Below, one piece after another: positions 1-11,679 of a DNA stretch of 64,000 bases (positions within the stretch are counted from its first letter, which is position 1; each line of letters begins with the position of its first letter). A model generated the notes under the pieces. The model did not search any database. It was not told the origin of the DNA and worked only from the letters and a program-made list of their open reading frames with translations. The position numbers and the translations under genes were made by a program. This DNA comes from Isoetes taiwanensis (Eukaryota > Streptophyta > Lycopodiopsida > Isoetales > Isoetaceae), in assembly GCA_021234155.1 (NCBI GenBank), contig JAJEKV010000072.1, forward strand, positions 3,122,299 to 3,186,298. The letters run 5' to 3'.

Positions 1-423
1 TCGTATTTGTGTGTGATAAAGAATTTTGTATTGAGAGATGTGTATAGAGATAGTAGAAGGTAGGGACGTGCTGAAGTTGCACGCAAGGTATGTTAGATTG
101 CACGGGATTGCGCTAGATTGTTTATAATTCAGTTTAGATTGCTCTAAAGTTCTTTCAAGGCCTTGGGTTTTTGAAGATCCAATTTGAATTTTCTAAACAA
201 TTACAATACCCTTGCTTTTCTAAGTTTATGTACTTGGGGGAAGTGCGGTGACTTTGTAGTCTATTGTTTTAATAGCAATATCTACTAATAACAATCAAGA
301 AGCCGTATGTTGTCAACATTTCTTTATGCCAATCAACACTTCTTTATGCATACAACAATAACACATCTGAAACAAGGAAAATAAAAATGCTCCCCCTTTG
401 TATAACTAAGCTGTCAATCCTAA
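1..423. other. AT-rich DNA without recognisable gene
   Basis: I see no credible reading frame, RNA gene or repeat here. The minus-strand frame that overlaps this stretch is a chance frame with no family resemblance. Confidence 0.5.
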
Positions 424-1334
424 ATGAACTTAAATTGGGGGAGAAAAGGTCATAAGTACAGGGCTCATGTTGAAAGGATGCTTTCAAAAACAAACCTAGC
501 ATCAGCACAGTTGGTTTATAGCACCATAAATCAGCACGTTCTTGCTCAGACGATATCTTCAACCCAAACAGGATTCTTGCCTGGAGGGTGTATTCCTGAT
601 AATGTTGCTGCGGCATATGACAACATGTATTGGGCAAGCCTAAATGCCCATCGCATTGTTTATCTGAAACTTTTGCCAAGGCATATGACATCATGGATTG
701 GGGTATCTTAGAGAAGTGTTTATTGGCTTTAGGGTTTGGTATCCATTCACAAGAGATGTGATGAAGCTACGTACTTCTACAGGATCTACAGTCTGTTATA
801 GGTTTGGTCGGTTGGCAAATCCGGGGGTTGCAGAAGCATCTTTTTCGGTGGGATATTGCTAAACTCTATGCCTGGAAGGGTAACAGTTGCTAAGCATGTC
901 TTAAGCAACACGCATGACTATTTCTGCCATTCTTGCTTCCCAATCAAAGTTTCAGGAGATTGTGGGTGTTATCATAACCTTTATTTCGGGTGGAAATGAA
1001 GTAGGGTTGTGACAGAGATTGTATGGTCTAAGTGTATAAAACCTAAGTTTACTGGATGTTTGGGCATGATAGATATCCATTTGCAGAGTAAAAGTTATTA
1101 TCTCAAAATTCATTTGGAGGCTTCTCGCAGGTAAGGATGATTCTCCTGGGTTACGACTTATTGCACACACTCTTACCCACTATATTCCTTTTGCTAAAGT
1201 CACATTTAAATCTGTTATTCCATGGGGTCTCTCTCTCATTAAAGAGGGACACGTATAATTTCCACTTTTTTCGGGAACCCTATTTTCTTAAGGCAAAAGG
1301 ACATGCAAGGCGTTTTATGCTCCATTATGGTTGA
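424..1334 (+). pseudogene. LINE reverse transcriptase fragment (decayed)
   Basis: This is part of a non-LTR retrotransposon ORF2, broken across frames. The first 95 codons contain the RT fingers-to-palm signature QTGFLPGG-x-I-DNV followed by a segment ending VYLKL. A neighbouring frame continues with AKAYDIMDW, the degenerate form of the LDFxKAFD motif. Near 868 another frame gives MPGRVTVAKHVLS, which matches the LAGR region after the catalytic palm. Around 1020-1120 a WSKCIKPK...GCLGMIDIHLQSK segment matches the post-RT domain of the LINE at 18.5-22.9 kb. Several frameshifts and stops make it non-functional. It probably belongs to the same family as that LINE (inference from shared motifs). 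Confidence 0.7.
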
Positions 1335-1520
1335 ATAAAAGGCTTTTTTCCAGTGTGAAAAAAAACTTAAGGGTTACAAATGGCCTCATTTTCTCGAGAT
1401 GGCGAGTCGAGAAACTAAAAAACATACACAAAACCAATGAAATAATTTACTTTCTACAACAAAGCGGTAGTATTCAATGAATTTTTATTAATAAATAATA
1501 GCATTACAATATAGTTTACA

Positions 1521-1811
1521 GTGGATGAAGAGACCATGGCAGCCGTGTTGTCACAATTGTTACACTCCCTTCACACACGAACCACCCGAGGGGAAGAATG
1601 GTCGGAGCACTTTCACGAATTGTGTAGGCTTTTGGAGCAAAATGAAGACGTTAAAAAACCTCATGAGGAGATGCTTCATGGGCCACCTGCTGGCCCGGCC
1701 AACCAACCTCGCCACCCTCTTGCCGCATCCATTCTTCAATGTCTAGGTAAAAAATGCTCGTTCCCCATTCTTCAAAAATGCTTCTTCCCCATCCTTCAAA
1801 GGCAGGTGTGA
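1521..1811 (+). CDS. Unrecognised short ORF, 96 aa
   Basis: The frame starts MDEETMAAVLSQLLHS and contains an acidic, helix-prone stretch (GEEWSEHFHELCRLLEQNE), then a proline/glycine-rich linker and two near-repeats of a CSFPILQK-like segment. I do not recognise the family. The surroundings (1385-1945) contain three related GAGTCGAGAAAC-type sequences near 1397, 1820 and 1918, suggesting a repeat or small mobile element. The minus strand of the same stretch is also open, which weakens the coding case. It could be an exon of a decayed gene or chance. Confidence 0.25.
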   Translation: MDEETMAAVLSQLLHSLHTRTTRGEEWSEHFHELCRLLEQNEDVKKPHEEMLHGPPAGPANQPRHPLAASILQCLGKKCSFPILQKCFFPILQRQV

Positions 1812-2140
1812 GGGCCTTTCTCGACTCGTAAGCCGAGAAATGTGGCTCAAAGCAACAAACCTCCCCGCCGGTTTTTTTTTTTTTTCCTGAGGGCCTCTTT
1901 CCACTCGGCCTCTTTCCACTCGTGAGTCGAGAAACATAACTCAAAGCAAAAAAGAAAACACTTTCTTTTTCCTTTTTTTTAACTTTTTTTTTTTTTTATT
2001 TTAAACTCTAAGAAACCCATTTTGAGTCGGAGATCCCATTTGTACCACTTATGGAAGCCACTTTGAAGAATGCAGTTTCTAGCTATGGTGATTGGTGCTA
2101 CACTGATTCGTACATGCATCACAAAAACTAGAGCAGGGTT

Positions 2141-2451
2141 ATGAATTCAAGGAGGTCTAAAAAGAAAAGCAAAAAGCACAAAAAGGATTTGAGGAACAAC
2201 CATTTGGATAGCAAAATCAGGAGGTTTACATTGATTCGGAGGTTCCAGAGCATGCAGCAAGCATGGCTTTTGATCTGCTTCCCTATCTTCTCTCTTCCTC
2301 TTGGATTTTGGAAAATCTTCGACCAAAGCTTCTAGCAAAGCTTCCTGGACAGGGCGAGATAGAGCTGTACAAGCAGAGATTTCTGACTGGTTCTATCCCG
2401 CTTATATGTCGCTTCTTACTGCTCACATTAGTCGATTATAGTCCACAATAG
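2141..2451 (+). pseudogene. Coding-like remnant with a lysine-rich start
   Basis: Two overlapping plus frames look like parts of one broken gene. The first starts MNSRRSKKKSKKHKKD, a strongly basic stretch typical of nuclear or nucleic-acid-binding proteins. The second reads AFDLLPYLLSSSWILENLRPKLLAKL, amphipathic and leucine-rich, but in another frame. I cannot name a family. The switch of frame near 2260 and lack of a longer open frame suggest decay. It ends directly before the tandem repeat at 2463. Confidence 0.25.
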
Positions 2452-2462
2452 GTTCCATTAGC

Positions 2463-3155
2463 AACCGCAAAGCTTGGAAACATCCTTGATCAGGCCGGAT
2501 TTAAGCGAAAACGACCTCCTAAAATTGACACCATCTGCAAGAAGGGGAAATTACAAATTTGGTCGAAATACCAAGAGATGCCAAAATTAAGGTAAAAAAT
2601 GGCAGATTCTGACCTTAATAGGGCTAATTTGTCCTCGGTAAGTCTCTTCAAGATCATATTGAAGGGGGAATCCAAGCTTATAGGTCGATTTGGCCAGAAG
2701 AGGGACCAATGTGAGAATTTAAGGGCTTGGAGTAGGCCAAAACCAAGTCTACAAGGGTTGTTTTACTCTTGGAGTTGTTAAAATCCAAACTAGAAGGCCA
2801 CACAGATTTTATTAGCCACAACCAAGAGCTTGGAAATGCCCCTGATCAGGTCGAATTTAAGCTGAAAGGGCCTACTGGAATTGACACCATCTGCAAGAAG
2901 GAAATTACAAATTTGGTTGAAACAGCCGAGAGCTGCCAAAATGAAGGCCAGAAATGACCGATTCTAAGCCCAATGACCGATTGCCCTCGATAAGCCTCTG
3001 CAAGATCATATTGAAGGAGAAATTCGAAGCCTGTAGGTCGATTTGGCCAGAAAAGGCACCGATGTGAGAAGCTAAGGGCTTGGATAGGCCGGAAACAAGT
3101 CTACAAGGGCCTTTTGCTCTTGAACATGTCGAAATCCAAACTAGAAGCCACACAA
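2463..3155. repeat. Tandem duplication, two diverged ~350-bp units
   Basis: Unit 1 (about 2463-2814) and unit 2 (about 2815-3155) align along their whole length. Shared landmarks are AGAGCTTGGAAA/AAAGCTTGGAAA, ATTGACACCATCTGCAAGAAG, CAAGATCATATTGAAGG, GGTCGATTTGGCCAGAA and ACAAGTCTACAAGGG/CAAGTCTACAAGGG. They differ by many substitutions and small indels, so the duplication is old. Frames inside it are short and unconserved between units, so I treat it as non-coding repeat. Confidence 0.8.
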
Positions 3156-3364
3156 ATTCAAATTCCATGCGCAACTCCCTTTCCCCAACTCCCTCCCCTC
3201 CTTTCCTCTCCCCTTTCCTTCCTCAACTTAGGGCGGATCCCCATTACGTAAAAGCAACCTGCCTTGCATTCTGCTGCCTCATCCAATCCTGTTGCGACAT
3301 GTGGCTCCGTTTCTTTCCCTGAATGCTGCAAGGTTCGACGGCAGCTCCAGATTTTCCCTCTGTT

Positions 3365-3545
3365 ATGCTTGTTCTTGAATTTACCTTACATTCTGGAGTG
3401 ATTTACCTTGCGTTCTTGGATTTACCTTGCATTCCGGAGCCATTTACCTTGCATTCTTGAACTCTTACCTGTCATTCCGGAGCTGCTATCAGATTTTACT
3501 GCCCGCAGAATGCAAGGCAGGTTGCTTCCACGTTAAGGGAATGTC
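3365..3545. repeat. Short irregular repeats of TTACCTTGCATTC
   Basis: Four or five imperfect copies of TTTACCTTGCATTCYGGAG-like text lie between about 3380 and 3490, spaced 25-35 bp. A related GAATGCAAGGCAGG (inverse orientation) follows at 3508. This may be a small minisatellite or a foldback remnant. The rest of 3546-4490 holds no gene I can support. Confidence 0.5.
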
Positions 3546-4494
3546 TCTCTGCTTGACATTCCCTTATACAGAAAAACCCAGTTTCTGGGTTTTGTCACGT
3601 AAGCAAAGCGCAGGCCTCCAAATCAAGACCATTTTCATTGAAAATAGGTACTCCGAGCTCTCGAAGTGGAGCAAGAACCAAAATCATGATGGCTAAACTA
3701 GCTACAGGACAGAAATCTATGGCGGAGACTACAAAAAGCTTCAGAAAAACAACAAACTCCAGGGCGACTTCAGTTTTTCAGATGGAGTGAAGGAGCATCT
3801 GAAAATTTTGCCCGATTCTGTGCCATGTCATCCTAATTCAGTTCTGCAGTCGGAATTGCCACGTGGCACAAGAATGCCCCAAAAAGAGCCTAATGGAGAT
3901 GGGCCCTTATGCCCATTTGCTCTCACCCCTTAACTTCCCCAACTCCTTGTTTGTAAAAATTGTGGAAAATATCATGAAACAAGGATTGTGGAAAATTGTT
4001 GCATGATGTGAAAATTTATTAGTGATCCAAAGTAAAATTACAAAATTCTTGATGGAGTCCCACTTTAACTGCATGAGGCCCATCTATTGGAATGTGTCCC
4101 TCTTTAATGTAATGCGACTTTTCTCCATTTCCAAAGAGATTGTTAGATTCTTGGCAGACAGTCAAAACATTATTTCATATCAATCCAACCGTTTGTGCTC
4201 AGTTGGATGCACCTTGTTAGTGGATTCCCCTACCATTTTGCTTTGCAGTGTACCTGTTGATTCAAAGACCTTGGAAAATGGCAGGAATCTTAACAATTAT
4301 AGCATGGCATGACTCAGATGCTGTAATTGGAGGCATTTCAGTTAAAGTTTTTGTTGAGGCAATGGGATAGAGCTCTTTGGCAAAAAGTTGTTGACTATCT
4401 ATAGCCTATTCTGCCACACCAAGAAGATATTCTGGTATGGGTTTGTCATAAAGAGGTTAAGGAGTGCAAATTTGTGAACTCTATGTCTAAGTTG

Positions 4495-5066
4495 TTGCTT
4501 GATACTTCTTCCTCCTAATAAGTGCCCCTTCAACTCCTTCCTCTTCAATGTCAGCAGATGTGGTCTTGGGCGTGGGATAAGCAGCTACATCTCAAAGTGG
4601 CAGTTCTGTGATGGCAGATTCTTCATAGATGTCTTCGGGTTAACATGCTTGCCCACAAGTTTAACCCTAGAATATCAGATCAATGTTCAGTATGCAAGCG
4701 TGAATCTGAGACCATTGAGCATTGCTTTTTTATGTGTGACTACCTTAGACAGGTATGGGATTGGTTGTTCTCTCTTTTTCAAGTTCACTAATAAGTCGGC
4801 AAGTGCTTTTGGCAATTTATCCAAGTACTTGGATGGAGTTACAAAGCCAAGCTTTTCATTTTGCAACAGGGTGGTTGCTTTGGACTACCTGGAAGCTAGT
4901 AATCTTCAAAGGTTTGGATGTTGTTCTCCAAGAAGCTGAAGATCACATTGCTAAGCCGTACTATTGTTCTTTACTCCTGAATGGTGAGGATGACTTTCCT
5001 GGCTCACGCCTTCTTAGACAAGCTCTTGGTCACTGTATCCCTCTAGGCAAGAAGGCTATATCGTAA
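4495..5066 (+). pseudogene. LINE C-terminal zinc-binding (zf-RVT) fragment
   Basis: Read in the frame through about 4619-4760, the sequence gives LHRCLRVNMLAHKF, then a C-x2-C ... IEHCFFMC block and VWDW. That is the zf-RVT domain found after the RT of plant LINEs, and it closely parallels VHRCIRVNVLVHRF...CPCCGSHRESIEHCLVLC in the LINE at 22.3 kb. Upstream in another frame WSWAWDKQLHLKVAVL matches the segment preceding that domain. From 4755 a further open frame of 103 codons continues as a plausible C-terminal tail. Frameshifts and stops show decay. It may be the 3' part of the element whose RT lies at 424-1334. Confidence 0.65.
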
Positions 5067-7094
5067 GGATGACATGATCGTCATATCCAGTGTATTCATT
5101 GTTCTCTGAGCTTCACGATCATCTAATGGTAGCAAAATGAAAGGAAAACTCGTCACCTCGCTGGTTATAAGAAATATATATGCACATATCCAAGCTCCAA
5201 CTTTGGCGGCAACTGTTTGCATTAAAATTATGGCTTTGCCCATTCTTTATATGGTGTGAACAAATGAATGTCGGTTAAGAAATTACATTTAAAAAGAAAA
5301 TTGTTTACACTCTGGTTTGGTAATGGGTCAAGCCTAGTGCAATTGACAGGCACTTTTATGCTGTTACCCTAACAGAAGATGTAAAGATTGGTTTTTTCAA
5401 CTACATCCTTTTTTGCTATAGTTTGAATTGAGAAACTTCACCTTAAAATGCTCTCCATAGTAGTGGGTTTAGAACTGATATCAAGTTGGTAAAAAGAAAT
5501 GTTCGCAGCCGCCGCGATAAATTTCTTGTAAATATAAGGATGTCTTGGCACAATGCTAATGACCAAAAATCACATGAATGTATCATCTTGAGAAAGGGAG
5601 GATTAATTGATCCATGCACCACTATCAACTTTCAAAATTTCAATGTCGATGCAACTAATCATTACAGTGTTGATACCACTCAACAAGACTTGCAAATGTG
5701 TATGCGGATTTAGATAAACAAAGACTGTCGAAGCTCTCTCATCTCTAATTCTAAACACACGAGAAATTCACTCACAAATTTTTCAAAGATGTAAATTTGA
5801 AAAAGTAGAACATAGCTTATGAAAAAAATGACTCTTTATTGGTTATCAAAGAGGTTTACAACATTCATGATAAAAATACTTGTCAAGCATTTTCATACAG
5901 TTGCGCGACTCTTCAGAATCTCACATGTTCTACATTGGATTTTCTACATTGGATTTTTCTTCACATAGGCTCGCATAAGCAGGCACACTTTCAGCATTTA
6001 GATATCCTTCCAGCCATAGGTTGAGTTGCCCTAAAAGAAAAATGGAATAAGTATGTCAGGAGCAAAGGTGTTTGGACATATCAGTGTCTATATCATAGTG
6101 TATGGCTGGTTGGGAGAACCCTTGTATCTACTTCATCGATAACAATGTGTTCTCACACATGTTCTCAAATCCCACATGTTCTCAAATAAACACACATTCA
6201 CTCTCAGACAGATTAGGGGACAAAGGGGTTCAAGAAAGAATATTGTTCGCGGCAATAAATTCTTGTATTACATAATAAATAACATTATTTAGGACCAGCT
6301 TTCTATTCCATATGAATCTTTAAGTAATCATGCAACTGCCAATTTTAGGCATTTGGATAGGCAAAGTGGGATAACGTAGGTTTAAGCCACCGAGTTAAAG
6401 TCTTCCATTAAATACTTGGTTGTCAAGTTCCTCGCCCATACGGAGAAAGAGGTTACTTACAGTGCTCTAGTGCTCTACCTGGTCAGTGCCAAAAAGCCCT
6501 GCATGTGTTTGCGTCAACAACAGAATGCCACATTGCTGGCTTGCAAAGGTTTCATTCCTGAGATTTTACAGGATCAGCTTGTGAGGGAATGCCATTCAAC
6601 CTGCAACAAATGAAAAGGAAATATTTTTCAAGATTTTCCACATATTACTTTACTTGCATTCTTACCCCATGCTTCTTGGCAGATGACAAGTTTAGGGATG
6701 AGCAAATCCTTCCGAAACAAACCTCGACACCTGTATCCAAAGATTCAAGTGGTTAATGCAAGTACATGATACTGCAGATGCTATACACTAGAAAGAGAGC
6801 CATATCCTCATTGCAACAAGCTATTCAGCTCCATGCTTCCAGTCACTAGAAAGTAGAATTGTATTAATATCCTCCAATAACAAGGTAGGCGTATCTCTTA
6901 TCAAGCACGAACTGCTATTCCTTACCCATACTCAAACATCATTTAATTCGCCTCTTGCCCTTTTGTGCCACCCATTCAGTCCTGCACACACGCATAAGAA
7001 AATTATCAATTTATAAAAAATGCAATCTAATAGCATTATGATACAGCTTCAGACCTTCCTGAACTCTTCAAGATGTCCAACACATGTTTCATCT
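5067..7094. other. Intergenic stretch with only minor ORFs
   Basis: One 75-codon plus frame at about 5486-5713 (MVKRNVRSRRDKFLVNIRMS...) is open but matches no family I know. A 20-bp-scale similarity links its start (near 5496, TGTTCGCAGCC...GATAAATTTCTTGTA) with 6244 (TGTTCGCGGCAATAAATTC). A second small frame lies at 6416-6613. Nothing else can be supported; the 3' flank of the PPR gene begins near 7094. Confidence 0.4.
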
Positions 7095-9890
7095 TCACAC
7101 TTTGCATCTATTCTCCAGCATCAACATATCAGCACAGATATTTGACATGAGCACATATCCAGAAGTGCTGTGGAAATTCAGGCTAACAATCCTATCAAAA
7201 CAACGACCTCCCACGTCAAGGTCCCCATGCATTCTACAAGAACCAAGTAAACTTGTCCATCCAACAATATAAGTTTGCATGGCATTCTGGAGTAGATCTT
7301 CTGCCTCGAGAAGGTATCCAGACCTGCCCAGAAGATCGACAATGCAGTTATAATGAGAGCTGTTGTGTGCAATACAGTGATTTTGCTTCATAGATTGAAA
7401 ATACCAACGACCTTCATCCACCAGCCCAGAACGACTGCATGCTATTAGTATACTAGTGAATGTTACTTCATCTGGGTCTATATTTTCTAATTGCATCCTT
7501 TTAAAGCATTCTATAGCTAGACGACTTTCTCCATGCATGGCATATGCTGCAACCATTCCATTCCATAATACAACATCTCTGTGTTGAAGATCATCAAAGA
7601 TTACATTTGCATCCCCTAGGCTTCCACATTTCATATACATGTCAACCAGTGAACTTGCCACTACAATATTCACCGGAAGCCCGTGCTGAAGAAGCCGTTG
7701 ATGAATAGTTCTGGCCTGCTCTATTGCTCCCATAATGGCACAGGCCTTCAGGACAGTCAGAAATGTGACTTCAGTAGCTTCTATGCCCTCTTCTTGCATA
7801 TGCTGAAAGCATTTGAGAGCCAATAAGCCTTCATTGTGTTGGGCATAGCCCCCAATCATTGCACACCATGATACTTCAGTTCGATTGGGTAAAGTCGAGA
7901 AGACATCACATGCCTCTGGCAGACTACCACATTTTGCATACATATCAACCAAGGTATTGCCTATCATGGGGTCTGCCTGTTTTCCTGCTTCAATAATCTG
8001 TGCATGGATAAGCCGGCTCTCCTCCAATGCTCCTTCGAGAGCACATGCTTTCAATATGCTCAAAAAGGTAACTTCATTTGGCTTTAAGCCTCCACATCTC
8101 ATATCTTCAAAGCATTCCAGAGCAGAAAGGCAGTCCCCATGTTGGGCATAGGCTGCAACTATTGCTCCCCATGACACAACATCCCTTTGCAGCAAGTTCT
8201 GAAAATTTTTAAATGCTTCCTCTATACTTCCACATTTGGCATACATATCTATCACGGTATTACCTAAGCTCACATCTGACTGATATCCTCTTTCTATAAT
8301 CTCTTCATGGATGATCCTACCCTGCTCTAGGCCACCTAGGCTAGTACATGCTTTCAAGGCAGCCAAAAATGTTACCTCATTCTGTACAATTCCAATCTGT
8401 TGCATCTTCTCAAAGCAATCCAAAGCCTTGCAGCCTTCGCCATGTTTGGCATATCCTGCAATCAATGCACTCCATGATATCACATCTCGATTGGGTAGTT
8501 CTAACAAGACTTTCAGTGCCTCATCAAACCTCCCACCTTTAGCATACACATCCACCAGGGCACTTCTCACCACAGCATTATATTGGAAACCACTTCCAAG
8601 AATGCTTTCATGGATGAGCCTGCCTTCCATCACTGCTCCTATGTTAGCACAAGCTTTAAGAGCACTTGACAACGTGAATTCATCTGAATGTATTCCTTCC
8701 TGTTGCATTTTTTTTATGCAAATCTAAAGACATTAAACCTTCTCCATGCTGGGCAAATGCTGCAATGATAGCAGCCCATGTTACAATGTCTCGATTCGGC
8801 AAGCTGTCGAAAATTATGTGCGCTTCTTCTAGGCCTCCACACTTGGCATACATATCAACCAAGGAGCTTCCAAGAGAAAGATCACAATGCAACGCCTTGT
8901 CAAGTATCTGTTCATGTAGTAATCTGCCCTGCTCAATTGCTCCTATGCTGCCACATGCTTTTAAAACACCCAACAAGATTACTATACCTGGTTCTAAACC
9001 TTCTTGGCGCATCCCTTCAAAGCAATGAAGGGCCAAATGGCCATGACCATGTTGGGCAAATCCTGAAATCATAGCTCCCCATATGACCAGATTGGGTTCT
9101 ATGCCTTCTTGTTGCATCTTCTCAAAACATTCTAGTGCCAAAACACTCTCTCCACGTTGTGCATATCCTGCAATCATGATACCCCATGATACTATATCCC
9201 GAGTAGGTAGATTATGAAATGTTTTGCAGGCTTCCTCTAGACTCCCACATTTGGAGTACATATCAACCAGGGTACTTCCTACAGCGACTTCTGATTGAAG
9301 ATCTTGCCCGATTATCTGATCATGGAAGATCCTACCCTCTGTAAGAGTTTTTTTCATGGTGCATGCCTTCAGGGCAGCAACTAGAATATATTTATTGAAG
9401 TCCACACCTGAAAGTTGCAATTTCCAGGATAGTTCAATGGCTGTCTGGCCATGACCAAGCTTTGCATTTGCAGAAATGGTTGCAGCCCAGGTGTGAGGGC
9501 TCGGTTTTGAGATCTTATTGAAGGTCTGATTGGCCTCATTTGAACCATCATAATAAGTGAAAAGGCGAATGAGATAGTCTCCCAAAAGAGAAACGCAATC
9601 AAGTCCACCATGGACCATAAGTGCCTGCACTCGCCTTCCACATATCAAATCTTTTCTTTTTTCACATTCCTGAAGGAGGCCATAAACATTATCCCGGTTG
9701 ATTGAAATACCTTGCTGCTGCATGCGCTCCGTTGCTTCCACGGCTTGATACAGCCAACCATCATCCATAAAACTTGTGAATCTAGAAATGTTCTGTTCGA
9801 CAAGACAAAACAGAAATTGTCAACCCAGAAAAGATGCAAATGTAAAGAATAAAAATTCTTCTGGTAAATTACCTCCGCTCGTTTCTGCAT
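7095..9890 (-). CDS. PLS-class PPR protein, E-type C terminus, one apparent frameshift
   Basis: This is an organelle RNA-binding PPR protein of the plant PLS class (family knowledge). Roughly two dozen 31-36-residue repeats carry PLS hallmarks such as LVDMYAKCG-SLEEA, DVVSW-AMIAGYAQHGEG-ALECFEKM and VTFLAALKAC-GGLEQGR-IH. The C terminus matches an E1 motif (GWTSLLGSCRMHGDLDVGGRCF, then GYVLMSNICAD); no DYW domain is seen, so any editing role would need a partner. The start at 9768 is probably not the true one. An upstream ATG at 9890 opens an 18-nt exon (9873-9890), followed by an 80-bp GT-AG intron (9793-9872) that joins in frame eight codons before 9768, with an in-frame stop just upstream. 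A run of eight T at 8708-8715 (A8 in the mRNA) breaks the frame after HKK; seven would keep it. This is either a real inactivating indel or a homopolymer error. Confidence 0.85.
9793..9872 (-). other. Predicted 80-bp intron in the PPR 5' end
   Basis: On the minus strand the donor is GAG/GTAATTTACC and the acceptor is TTGTCGAACAG/AAC. Exon 1 contributes six codons (MQKRAE) and exon 2 opens with NISRFTSF before MDD. Both phases are zero. The identical arrangement is present in copy B about 5.6 kb away. No transcript evidence was available. Confidence 0.6.
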
Positions 9891-11679
9891 TCCGAATAGC
9901 CTGAACAGAACGTATATACAGACAGGAGCTCAAAGGCATTTGTTCTTTTGGGCATATCTTAGGCTACCTGAGAAAACCGTCCGAAACGTGAAGCCATAAA
10001 AATTATAATGGATCATTTCCCCAGCTATGAGCTTCGTGACCATAGTACAGGCACGAAATCTCTCAGAACTTGACGGCTCTGTTGATTTTTCCTTCTGTTA
10101 AGACAGGTTCTCAAACAATTTAAACAATTTTAAGTGGAATATACTTGCAAGGAGTCATTAGATTGAAAAACTTAAAATAAGAATAATGAATTGACGATTT
10201 CTATCGTCTATGGAGACAAAAAAAAAAAATCTACGGGACCCAATAATAGCAGTTCCATTACTGTCTAGGACTAAAACATAGGAAATGAGCAAATGTATGT
10301 CCAAACCCTAACTAAATAAATGCCAAATACATGAAGGTTGGAAAAGCATCCCTCCAAGGAACTGAACCTTAGCAAGGGCCAATGGCACCACCACCACACC
10401 TTCCCATTTGCAACCTGGCAAACACCAATGAAGAAGCAAGAATCCAGAAACAACAAGGAGGAAAGCAATTAGCATAGACTTTTGCATTACAATAAGCAAT
10501 CTATAGAAGAACAAACACCGCTACATTCTACATCAATGGTGTAATCGTTAATGTTCAGGGGAATGTGTTCAACATTGACAGGAATGCTATCGACTAGCCT
10601 AAACACATGGGTCGGCTCACCATCCCCAAATGATGGCTCCGTCTCACTTTCAGTTTTTAATACCGCCTTTTCCTTTTTCCACCTTCTCTATCATCTTCAC
10701 ACCTCTCACGTGCCATAGATGACAGTTACCACGATTATGGCAAAAGCAATATGAGGGTCCTTTGAGTACACTCAGATGGTTTATATGCATCACACAAGTG
10801 CACTTCTCTTGGGTATTGCAGGAATTGGGCACACATCCTTCCCTTCCACACAGATCATTCCATGTGTAGGGGTCAGATGTGTTCCATAAGACTTCTAGAT
10901 TTGTCTATCTTTCCTGCAAAAGGGACTAGATCTTCTCTGTAAAAGTCTAGCCAAACTTGATATGAAGAGTTGGTCGGCATAGCTCGAGAATATCTAGCAT
11001 AATAACAGGGGGTTTCCCTTGTATTTTTGTACTTTTTTCTCTATGGTTTTCATATGATTTTGAGGTCGTATTCTATGAGATGTACTAATCATTACATCTA
11101 GAGTGCGCACTATAGTTTTACGTTTTAGTTGCACGTTCTTAATGGTTTTTGCTCCCTTACCCATCTCAATGGCCAAGATTGACTCTATGGCCTTTTAATC
11201 CAAAGGTTTACAATAAAAGCCCTTTTCTAATGCCATATTTAAAAATGGATATTGAAAGCAGATGTCGAGCTCTTCTTTTTTAGGGTTATCACAAAACATG
11301 GCGATGGCTCGTCAAATCATCTAAGGCAAGGGGCGGCAGCGGGTAGCCAAGAGCCAGAGTATCTTGTTGGTTCTGATCTGACCTTCTGCCTGCATTGGAT
11401 ATAACCAAACTATTCTTCACAATGACATTTGTTCTCTTCACGAATTTGCTGGCTTGGAATAATCGGGGCAAAAGTAAGAGCGCATTGGTTTCACTTCCTT
11501 GTAAAATTCGCTCCTTTATATCCTTGAATAAAATCCTAGCTCCTGATCTCTAGCTGTTTCTTTTCCTTCCATCCTGTGCGGCAGATTTTAAGGGATCTAG
11601 TATGCCATTCTTACTGTAGTTCCATGCCTACTGGACCCGGCACTAAACTTAACAAATTCTTCTTTTGATTTGCATCAAG
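9891..11679. other. Region between divergent genes, no CDS
   Basis: This stretch separates the PPR gene (minus) from the exon set on plus, so it probably holds both promoters. A 3'-end-like hairpin relic sits at about 10205-10245 (ATCGTCTATGGAGAC, an A-run, then CTACGGGACCCAA). It resembles the (TTCC)n-tailed element ends at 30.2 and 59.4 kb. The frames here are short and mostly shadow each other. One plus frame around 11420-11500 (LLAWNNRGKSKSALVSL) is open in both duplicate copies but cannot be assigned. Confidence 0.45.

Noticed and set aside
7885-8727. Plus-strand ORFs of 88-138 codons over the PPR gene
   Set aside because: Antisense shadows of the PPR repeats; the minus frame carries all family motifs.
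11420-11520. LINE endonuclease start (LLAWNNRGKSKSALVSL)
   Set aside because: Only a loose resemblance to the WNxRG motif and no further endonuclease motifs downstream.
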